Assembly: GCA_025403435.1 (NCBI GenBank)
Contig: CM046348.1
Location: forward strand, 22,751,899 to 22,815,898
Reading direction: 5' to 3'
Length of the DNA stretch: 64,000 bases
DNA from: Artocarpus heterophyllus
Lineage: Eukaryota > Streptophyta > Magnoliopsida > Rosales > Moraceae
The position numbers were made by a program, and so were the translations under genes. This document shows, piece after piece, positions 35,243 through 45,112 of the stretch (positions are counted from its first letter, which is position 1; every line of letters starts with the position of its first letter). The notes below the pieces were generated by a model. It was not told the DNA's origin. It saw only the letters and a list, made by a program, of their open reading frames with translations, and searched no databases.

Positions 35243-36660
35243 TATTACCCCAAGAATAGCTGCCCAAGAAGGAGGTGAATTTGGTTTTTGAAAACTTTTA
35301 CAATTATTAGCAAATTTTAGATAAAATATGCTCAAGCAATAAACACACAAACTAAGATGGACAACAAATCAAGTTGTGTTTAAGTAAAAAAGTAGAGAGA
35401 AGAAATGCAAGCGCTATGTATAGTGGTTTGACAAATATATATGCCTACATCCACTGTTGCCGAACAAAAACATTCACTTGACCTCTTGTATTATAAGACC
35501 GTCTTTTGGCACGATTACTCCTTTGTACAACACCGGTGACTTGTTTTACTCGAGGCTCACCACACCTTCTTACAAAGTGACAATTTTAATAGAGATTGTC
35601 TAGCCAAACACCCCAAATTACAAGGCTTGGAAACCTAATGATGGAAGGTAGGATCTATATGAAATTTGGTACACTCACAAACTAATCACTCTAAGAGAAT
35701 AAATGTAATGAAAGGCTTGTCTTTGGAGGTGTGAGCAATTCTCAAAGAAAATATGACACAAATTTAGCTCAAGAGAATGTGTATAGAGTGAATGCTTGAG
35801 AAAACAATGTAGGAATGATGTCAAAGCTCTCTTATGATTTTTAAATGTTTGCACATTGAGTGGAGGGGTATATATAGCCTCTAAGTGCTTAACTTTAGCT
35901 TAGAAACTCAAATTTTGATCAAAATGGTCTTTGGAAGTGGAGTTCTAACGGATAGAAAACAAGCCGTTATGAACAGTTCGACATGTCAGACAATAGGTTC
36001 GGCAGGCCGAAGTTTGAAAATTTAAAATCAGGACTCCAAACGGTCATTTGATTAGTAGGCTGGTGTGGTAGTTTAGCAGGCCAACAGCAGGCTGCCTTAA
36101 CGTTTGCAAAACTGGGCTTAAAAACCCTTATATTGGCAGGCCGATGTAGAGCAATCGGCAGGCTAACTAGAAATGGCCAACATGCCGATCTATGTTGCCC
36201 AAAACTACTTGAGAAAAAGTTCTAAAAAGATGTTTTTACAAAAACCTATTCTAGTATCTTAAGTGCAATTTTAACACCTTTTCACATAGTAAAACATTCA
36301 AAATATTTTGAACACATATATGTAAAGATTTAAAAAAAAATTATGAATGCATTGTGTGTGTGTGTGTGAATTTGAGCCAATATTTGATCATATTTTCAAA
36401 TAAGAATCACTCACTTACATTTGGACTAAAACTAATAAAGTCTTGAAATCTTCAAGTTCATGTGAGTCCAGTCCTTGTTGCATCCATAGCTCTAATCTTC
36501 TTGATTGTTCATCACTTAATTTTGCTTGAAACTTAAGCTTTTCAACACTTAAGAGTTGTATTAGCTAAAAAAATACATATTTACATACATACACAAAAAT
36601 TGTATTTTTTTTATCATCAAAACTAGTTTAAAATTGCTTTATGAAACCTTGGAGCCAACA
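35243..36660 (-). repeat. solo LTR, family C
   Basis: Flanked by a perfect 5-bp duplication TTTTA (35238-35242, 36661-36665), with the right end GCCAACA. Read on the minus strand it starts TGTTGGCTCCAAGG, has a TATA box at + strand 35869-35876, and ends near CACCTCCTTCTTGGGCA plus about 20 bp. No retroelement genes adjoin it. The superfamily is uncertain. Confidence 0.75.
35976..36196. repeat. inverted-repeat array with TTCGGCAGGCCGAA in the family C LTR
   Basis: The exact 14-mer TTCGGCAGGCCGAA is at 35998-36011, followed by GTAGGCTGG, GCAGGCCAACAGCAGGC, TTGGCAGGCCGATG (about 36134), ATCGGCAGGCTAAC and CATGCCGATC. It begins about 100 bp upstream of the LTR's minus-strand TATA box. Confidence 0.85.
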
Positions 36661-36948
36661 TTTTAAACGTTATAAGAAAGTAAATGTTTAAGATTATAAG
36701 AAATGTTTTATGAAAGACATTATAAAAGATATATTTTATAAAATGTTTTGAATAATTATAAGTGAAGTTTTAAGCTATGTTTCAGTTTACGTTGCGATAG
36801 ATATCACAACAGATTCAAGTTTATTTTAAGTACATTTTCATGAGAAAGAAAAAAAAAATGCTTAGTATTTTTCTTACTAGTAAGTAAGATTTAAAGCTTA
36901 ACAATATAAAGTTTAAGAAAGCTAATCGACGATCCGAAAAGATAGGTA

Positions 36949-38678
36949 TGTTGGAAAAATAATACACAGGAGAAATGTAAAAATGTTTATACCAGAATAT
37001 TTTCTAAAACACCAGTTTGATACGTTACATGCATAAATTAACCAGATCTTACTAATCTCGTTTGTTGAAGAGCACCTGCAATCAATGTAGATAAGAACAT
37101 TTTAGAAGAGCCTCAACCAACTAATCGTCTTTGCTATTCTCTATCCACAATCAGAGTGCGTGTGGGTGTACATTGTAGAGCTCTTCTTGGGTGACTCTTC
37201 TTCCAAGCAATCAAGGAAACCCAAAACTAAGGTTTGTGATTTATGAATATTATTTCTTAGGGAGTTTTAGAGACTCACAAACTAGAGTGCCCACTCTTAA
37301 TTGCTCAACTGATCTAAATAACTTATGAGTCTCACTCCTTATTTATAGAGGTCAGACCTAGGGTTGATCATTATCAGATAAGGCCTCAAAATTTGAGTTA
37401 GAATCAGTTTTAGAATCTAATTCACGTAATCAGATTCTGTTTCAAACTGCTACAGTCGACCGCATCTAGTGTACCGTAGTCGACCGCACTGTCGCTGATC
37501 CAAGTTTGAATTTAATTCGAACTCTACAGGTTGATCCGATAGGTACTATCTCAACCAATTGGATAATTATTATCTTATTAGTTCTGGGTATCTTTGATAG
37601 AGCGTCAATTTTAATTCAAATAATCCAATAAAGAAGTTATTTGATTAAAATAGTCATATGTAGATAAAACCATATAAATAAGATATTATCCATAATAATT
37701 CAACATATTTATCTTGAATTAATTCATCAAATTAATTCAACCGATAAACCAACATGTTTATTTTGAATTAATTACAAAATTAATTCAACCGATAAATTAA
37801 CATGAATTATTTAAATCCAAATAACTGAAATTTTAGCCACTCTAATAATTTGATATAAGACACTAAGTTATTAGAAAAGCACATCGTATCGTTACAAGAT
37901 TTATTATAAGCTAGCAAATGAGACCTGATGGACCTCTATAGTTTAAGCTTCCGATAATTATGAAACCCAATATCTCAAATATACATTTCATAATTATCGA
38001 CTCTAACGTTACTCTACTAAAAGCTTAGAGCCGCACTCTCAAACTACATAGAATTACGAAGCCCGAATAGCTAAGTCTCTATGATGCTATAAGAGTCATA
38101 TCTCCAACATACAAATATCCATACCATCATAAAATATGGATGTCACCTTTTGGTACATCAAAAGACATAAGTAAAGACAACGGGCCCATTATTCACTCAG
38201 TATTAAGATACAATACATATGATTGTCTAAAGTAAATTGATTTGCCGATATAAAATTATTAATCCAAATCAATTACACTTTATGTCTCAATCCAATACAT
38301 TGTCACCTATAACAATGTACCAATGTTTCTATTTACGAAGTCCTCCTTTGATGGCCAAGACAAACAATTTCTCGTTAATGATATAGACAACATAACAATC
38401 TTTATATGAATAAAGTGTCTAACTTTATTCTCTCAATTGCAGATCTTATGATTTAGACCATCATCTTTAGAATCATGTCTTCCGCATAATCTGTCCATTA
38501 TATGCCTAATTTTAAAGGCTCAGACTGATTGTCTCAGACATTTGTTTACTTATCATACATTCAACATATATAAACGCAGAGAGGATTTGGTATATGAATA
38601 ATAAATAAACTCTTTATCGATAAAAATGTCTCCAAAGACATATTATATTTTTACTTCTTAGGATATACATGTCTAACA
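36949..38678 (-). repeat. solo LTR, copia-type family X, copy 2
   Basis: TGTTGGAAAAATA to GTCTAACA, 1,730 bp, flanked by AGGTA/AGGTC (36944-36948, 38679-38683). It aligns with 11957-13881 through shared blocks such as ATAAATTAACCAGATCTTACTA. It has a TATA box at + strand 37341-37347 and lies inside family B copy 2. Confidence 0.85.
37453..37493. repeat. GTCGACCGC array at the same site in family X copy 2
   Basis: Two TAGTCGACCGCA-like units (at about 37453-37464 and 37477-37488, spaced 24 bp) occupy the place where copy 1 has the GGCAGGCCGA motif. They lie about 106 bp upstream of the minus-strand TATA box. Confidence 0.75.
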
Positions 38679-38690
38679 AGGTCATTACAA

Positions 38691-41570
38691 AACTACTCTA
38701 TTATATTTTAAAAATAACTATTGTGGGTTATTTACATCTTTCTATTTTATTTTTTTTTGCTAATTAATTTAAATAGATATACCCCACAAAAAATTCCAAA
38801 TAGACAAACTCTAACACTCTCTCAACTTTCTTTTTCTCTTTCTTTCTCATCTATCTAAATATTTTTTTATGGCAGAATAAGTTTCAAATATGACACGTCC
38901 ATAAAAAGTTTTCCAAAAATATCATTTATGATTTGGTGCTGTAAAATGTGTTGAATAAAAATAAAGCTTGAAACTCGGTAGTTTATTGGGTCAATAACCT
39001 AAATATCTCTATATTATTTAAAACCGTCTATATATTTATTTGTTGTAAATCTGTTTAAAATCATATGTAATAGCATCATTACCCATAATTTCAATCCCCA
39101 AAATATTAATAAGAATTACTAATTTTATGATAATGAAATAAGAACAAAAAAATTGAAAGGGTAGACGATGTTTATGTATAATATGCAAACATAGTCTGAA
39201 TCATAAAAATTACAACTTTATCATAACATCCACTGTCATAAACAGTGAAATTGAAAAAAAAAACTCTATGATAATAAATAATGATGAGACTGAAGATTGC
39301 AAAATTATGATAATGAAATAAAATTATAAATTTAATGAGGTTGGAAATATATGTGTAGTCCATTGTCATAAATACTGCAATTACTATAATAATTAATATT
39401 ATGATCAACAGAATCACGCAACAAAAACTTAACAAACAAGGTAAAGATTGCAATTTTATAACAATAAAATAGTACTCAAAATTTAAAAAGGTCAGTACTA
39501 TTTGTGTACAATATGCAAACATGGTTATCGTTATGAAGATCAGAATGTCATGATGACAACTAATAACATCAGCTGTGAAAAAAATAGAAAGGCAAAACGG
39601 GAACCATACATTCTGTTTGGTGCATGGGTTTTACCCGTTCCAATTGTCCAGCCCATTTGAAACCCGTGTTTGGTGTACCTTTATTCAGCCCGGTTGAAAC
39701 GTTTAATGGCCGTTTAGAACGGGCCAAACGCCCAAATTTGGAACTCCTACCCCCCTCCCTCCAAGTTTTGTACCGTTTGAACCCTTGTCCCCAAATCAGA
39801 ACCTCCTAGAACGTTTTTTCTCCTTTTTTTTAACTTCTCTTTGTAACATATTATCAAGTTCTTTTTTTATAATTAATTTAAATTGTCAATCAATGTATAA
39901 TATCATTAATTTTGACTTTAAAATACACGTTAAAAATACATTTTTAAATTATTAATAATATTATATTTACTATGTAGTAAATTAATTTATTATTTTTAAT
40001 AATTACTCGTTAAATAATATAATATAATATAATAATTACATTTATTTAAACCACGTTTTTATTTATTGCATCCAAACACCAGTTCAAACAATATTTCACG
40101 TTTAGACTTTATATTTCAAATGTTAATTTAAAACTATCGTTTAAACCACACAGTTTAAAATCTATAATTTAAACTATAAAATTTTAAACTATATCCTTTC
40201 TAGACCCACACACCAAGTGAACCATTAGTTTCTAAAAGTTGGTCGTAATCACATATTATGCAAAGGTACATAGCTTTTAAAACGGGTTCTCAACATGAAC
40301 AGTTTCTATAGGGTGAGTTAAAGGCGCATTTCTCCCGATCTGTCAATAAAAGCTGGGTTGATGGCATGGCAGCAGAGATAAATTGACCCAGATCATAGGC
40401 TTACTCTGGCTTTTGGCCCATTCTTGATTAGTGATCTTTGAGGCCCAACACAAAAGAAGTGATGATAAACCATTATTTTCATGGGGGGAAAATTGTTGCC
40501 CGGAATGCCACTTTTGATTTAAATTTTATAGAGAAAATGTTGTAGTAAAACTTAGTTAGAATTACATTTTATAGTTTTAACTTTGTTCCCAAAGGTCTCA
40601 TGTTCAATTTATTATTTTTCATTGTAATTTGAAAAATCCGACTTCCTATGATAACTATTCATTTAAAATGAAAAAAAATAAACATATAACATAATCTTAT
40701 TAGTCTTGAAGTGTAAAAAAAAAAAAAGGAGAGAGAGAGAGAGAGGGTATTTTACATATGACAAATTAAAATGATTATATTTGTTACTAGCATAAAATAT
40801 GACAATTATTATAAAAATTACTTCGCAAATGTTATTCTTAAAATATTTCAAAAAAGTTAATATATTTTCAATAAAAACTAAATTACATGACATGTTTATA
40901 TTATTGCAATAGGAATATTGTAAATTTTTTTGAAATATTTTAGAAATGACTTAGTGTAATTACATGACAATTGTTATAATAATTTGCATATTTAACTATA
41001 TATTAAATAACTAGTAAAATTATATTTCTCCAAAACATGCTAATTTTTAAGTTTTTTTTAAAAAATTTAAAAGTCTCTACTGAATTTATTCAATATAGCA
41101 CAAACATTTTCTAGGTTTAAACTAGTAAAGAAAAGTATTTATTAACAAAAGGTTAAAAGAACATCCCTTTAAAGAGTAAAATTCCTAAAAATTCCAATAT
41201 TACCTTATTAATATGCATTTAAGTATTTTTAAAACAACTTGCATATTATTTAAACAGTAAGCCAAAAAATAATTCTAGATAACAAGATTGAACACCGAAG
41301 TAGGTCGATCATGGATGGGTTAAGTTTAGCTGAATAAATTGGCGAATTGAAGAGACAGAAGAGAGACTTTTTATTTTTGTTCTTTATTTTTAAACTTTTT
41401 TAGTTTTAAAATATTTCTTTTTGTTTCTTAAATAGTTAATGGGTGATCTCTTATTCTAATGTTGGAAACAACCAGCTTCGTATATGAAATAATAATAATA
41501 AAATGGAATAGCACAATGTGGCCGTTAAAATTTTGTACAGTAACTAATTTCATTGCTATAGTATAAAGTT
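38691..41570. other. AT-rich intergenic DNA
   Basis: No gene visible. A GA microsatellite lies at about 40730-40747. A GC-richer patch at 39600-39810 yields only a 61-codon frame with no recognisable family. Confidence 0.55.
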
Positions 41571-41917
41571 CTTTTATGATACAATAACAAATAAAAATTT
41601 ACCACAATATAAAACTTTTATATGCTATAATATTTAAATTTTAACTTGGTTTCTAAACACCCTCTAATCTCCAATGATCATGATACTTTAAACTTAAGAA
41701 GGTGGATTTCTATAAAACTTTTATATGCTATAATATAAAAGTTCTTTTATGATACAATAACAAATAAAAATTTATCACAATATAAAACTTTTATATGCTA
41801 TAATATTTAAATTTTAACTTGGTTTCTAAACACCCTCTAATCTCCAATGATCATGATACTTTAAACACCCTCTAATCTCCAATGATCATGATACTTTAGA
41901 CTTAAGAAGGTGGATTT
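41571..41917 (+). repeat. 173-bp tandem duplication of MITE-like sequence
   Basis: CTTTTATGATACAATAACAA starts at 41571 and again at 41744; the two units are nearly identical. Inside the second, a 35-bp block (AAACACCCTCTAATCTCC...) is itself repeated (41828 and 41863). The sequence resembles a diverged half of the 178-bp Tourist-like MITE. Confidence 0.75.
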
Positions 41918-42038
41918 CTTATTATTCAAAATTCAGGGGGGCATTTTTAGAGGATAAATTATAAACGAACTCGTCACACATAAAAGGCCCTTCCGGTTTC
42001 CCGCTAGAGAGGGGAGAGAGGAGAGAGGAGAGAGAGAG

Positions 42039-43943
42039 ATGGTTTCACTGAAGCTCCAGAAGCGGCTCTCCGCAAGCGTTCTCAAGTGCGGGCGAGGCAA
42101 GGTCTAGCTCGACCCCAATGAGGTCAACGAAATCTCCATGGCCAACTCTCGTACGTTCCTTCATTCTTTCATTTTTTTTCTTCTTCAGTCTTTCATTTCA
42201 TTGAATTTTTTACTAGATTTCGTATTTTCCTTTTTATTAGCTTCTTTTGTGTGCCATTTGCTTGATTAGATTTTAGAATTTGTGTGAACATTAATCAAAA
42301 ACCTCAATTTTAGCTTTTGGACTTAGGTTTTAAGGAGCTGATGAAGATTCTGGTATTTATGTGCTTTTAACTTCTGGGTTGTTTTGCGGTGTCGTTTGGA
42401 TTTCGACAATTTTTTTTATATCTTTATTACGTACAAACTATAAATTGTGTAACTTGCGTCGTTCGTAAAGTTTGTTACTTTTATATTAGTGTAGTTGAGT
42501 ACTGAATAGGATTATAGGTGGACAAATTAATGGCCAAATCTGGGAAAGCTTGCTTTTTGGTAACCATTTGTTGGTGTTCATTTGGAGGGGAAAAAATGAA
42601 AAAGGAAAGAGAAATCAATTATAATTGATGTTGTGTTTAAACGCGGTGTGCAGGCCAAAACATAAGGAAGTTGGCAAGGATGATTTCGAGGGTGTTTGGC
42701 TGTGGTGGGAACCACTCAGTTCTCACCACAAACTCAGTTATGAACAGTGTAAAGCTCTCACATGTTACAGTAACAATAAAAAAATGTGCTACAGTATAAA
42801 ACTCTCACCTGCTACAGTAAAAGTGGTTCCCACCATTGATTCCCACTACCCTTCCAAACACCCTATTCATTATCAGGAAGCCAACCAAGATTCACTCTCG
42901 TTCCCGTGCCCCTCGCATGAAGGAGGCCAAGAGAAAGGGACGTTACTCTGGATATGGTAATTCATGTTTCCATTATTTATGTGAAGTTAAACCTTGAGTT
43001 TAAGCGAATTTTGGTTTATAGGTTTAAACAGAAAGTTTTGTATCACATTAAAACTTTTATGAGAGAAAACTCTATAAAAAAATAGGTTTGAATTGTGGTT
43101 CAAACCCATGAACCAAACGAGTGATAGAAAAGTTTTCACAATTGCTTGGTTAAGAGTGATACTATGTTAATGCATTGGGGCTTTTTGTATTGGGGGTGTT
43201 ATTCGCGAGTAACTTGTGCTCACGAACTATGATCTTAGGGCTGCCCACCAAAATCCTATGGATGTGGGGGATGTGTGTACTTAGGCGTTTGCTTCGCAAG
43301 TAAAGGGAGTCAAAGAAGATTGACAGACACATGCACCATGACATGTTCATGAAAGTGAAAGGTAACGTTTTCAAGAACAAACGTGTGCTGATGGAGAGCA
43401 TTCACAAGTCAAAGGCTGAAAAGGCAAGAGAGAAGACTTTGTGTGATCCGTTCGAGGCTAAGAGGGCCAAGAACAAGGCCAGCAGGGAGAGGAAAATTAC
43501 CAGGAGAGAGGAACGTTTGGCCCAGGTATTGTTCTTGCTCACTGCTGTTAAAAAAATGAATACCAGAAACAACAGCATCGTGAAACATGTGGGGTGCTCG
43601 TGCCAAAACGTCGACCAAATTGCTCGTTATATGCTATTGATCCAAAAGTTTTCCTGTTTTCTTTGGAGGCATTGCATAAGGACACTTAAGGTTTCTGACA
43701 TTGTTGGTGCTCCTAACATGTTTACAGGGGCCTGGAGAAAAACAACCGGCCTAAACGCCTGCTGCTTCCCCAGCTGCAGCATCTCAACCTACACGGTAAG
43801 TATATACTCTTGAAAACGGTGTTTTTAAACAAGATCATTTTATTCTGAAGTCTTTGATTATTGCATTTATTTATGTATCTTTTCTTTCACATAATTATTT
43901 TTTCCCCCAGAAAGATAGTAAAACTACTAAAAGATTATTTTAA
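42039..43943 (+). pseudogene. 60S ribosomal protein L19 (eL19) pseudogene, introns retained
   Basis: Exon 1 (42039-42150) reads MVSLKLQKRLSASVLKCGRG and then has TAG where L19 has Trp. Exon 2 (42654-42956) resumes QNIRKL, shifts frame, is cut by a 178-bp MITE, and continues [20 protein letters not shown]. Exon 3 (about 43233-43525) has lost its first residues and has another stop, but keeps [20 protein letters not shown]. Exon 4 (43728-43795) has a stop, and a last short exon starts at 43911. Introns with GT/AG borders show a duplicated genomic copy, not a retrocopy. The CT/GA-rich leader and an AAGGCCCTT promoter motif upstream resemble working ribosomal-protein genes. The functional protein sits on the large subunit; this copy cannot make it. 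Confidence 0.93.
42688..42865 (+). mobile_element. Tourist-like MITE, copy 2 (178 bp), inside RPL19 pseudogene exon 2
   Basis: Terminal repeats GAGGGTGTTTGG and CCAAACACCCTA, flanked by TTC on both sides (42685-42687, 42866-42868). Removing the element and one TTC joins the two halves of L19 exon 2. Same length as, and inverted relative to, copy 1 at 7016-7193. No coding capacity. Confidence 0.9.
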
Positions 43944-45112
43944 CCGATGATGGGTTGCTTTGAGGTTTCCAAGGTTTCTGAAACATGCAGAGTAGAAAAG
44001 GATAGGTTTCATGTTTGGGTAGGGGAAGATGACATGCTTAATCGCTTGAGTTGTTTACTCTTCTCCCGTCGCTCAAAAGGCATGTTATACGCTCTTGCTA
44101 TAATAATTAACTGGAGTTAAGTGAATTTTTGACAATTTCAATCCAGCTTTGGGTGGGTTGATTTTAAATTTAATCCACCCAATTAATCTAAAGTTTAAAA
44201 TTGACCCACCTAATCAAAGTTTGAATGGATTCGTTAGGCTGAGTGTTATAGAAAAGAAAAATAATTCAAAACTAACAATTTAACCTAATATGAATAAAAA
44301 ACTAAAAATTCATAACATATTAGTCTTATAAAGTTTCAACAGTTATAAATAAAAAAAAAAATGTGCAATATATGTTCACATATATTAAGTCATAAAACTA
44401 ACAAATAAATATAATAAAAACTAATACAATAAAAATACCAAGAAACATCAACTAAAATAGTTTGTAATTGTTAATCTCCAACTCCAACATATTGCCTAAA
44501 TATATAGTATAAATAATTTATTTTTTTATTAGGTGGGTTCTGGTTAATGTAAGTTGGAATTTTTCCAACCCAAACCCATCCGATGAATTCTTGGAGTGGG
44601 TTGGGTCAACTCAAACTACTTGTTGGGTTTGTCGAGTTTGGGTTATTTAGGGTTGAATTGGATCGGGTCTAGTAGGTTAGTTGGGTTCATCGGTTCTTTT
44701 TTCTTTCTTTTTCTTTTTTTTTTTTTCTTCACAATGACATGATCTTATTATAGGGAAAGAACATTTGCTATGCAATTTGTAAACGCCGTTTGAAACTTTG
44801 ATTCATCAAATAAATAAATAAATAACAAATAAGGGGTTTGGATGGGTGGAGAAGAAGGTGCACTTTTTCGTCATATCAAGTAGATTTCTCATTAGAGATA
44901 TATTAATCAACTATCAACTCAGATACCTAGTAATCATACAACATCATCAGGCAAAAGAATTACTGAGACACCATGAATTCTCCATAAAGTTTATATATGA
45001 CAGGCAACACCTTGTGCCTTCATCATTTCAACTAGCCAAAACTATGTTCAAGCTTCTAACCCCATGAAGAGAGACAAAAAGAGCCCTCTGAGAACATGGA
45101 TTTGGCCAAAAG
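43944..45112. other. intergenic DNA between the RPL19 pseudogene and ERS1
   Basis: About 44130-44690 is rich in GGGTTGG/CCAACCCA words in both orientations, suggesting an old repeat; otherwise there is no feature. The neighbouring genes converge here. Confidence 0.5.

Larger units (their letters stand above)
33003..38690. repeat. family B LTR, copy 2, carrying two nested solo LTRs
   Basis: The start (TGTTGCAAC, then AGTATAAG repeats and TGATATGGGACCCATC at about 33371) and the end (TTTTTCTTACTA at about 36869, GACGATCCGAAAAGATA at about 36929, then GGTCATTACA after the inserted LTR) match family B copy 1 at 15171-16555. Insertions at 35243-36660 and 36949-38678 interrupt it. Left and right edges are approximate. 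Confidence 0.6.
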
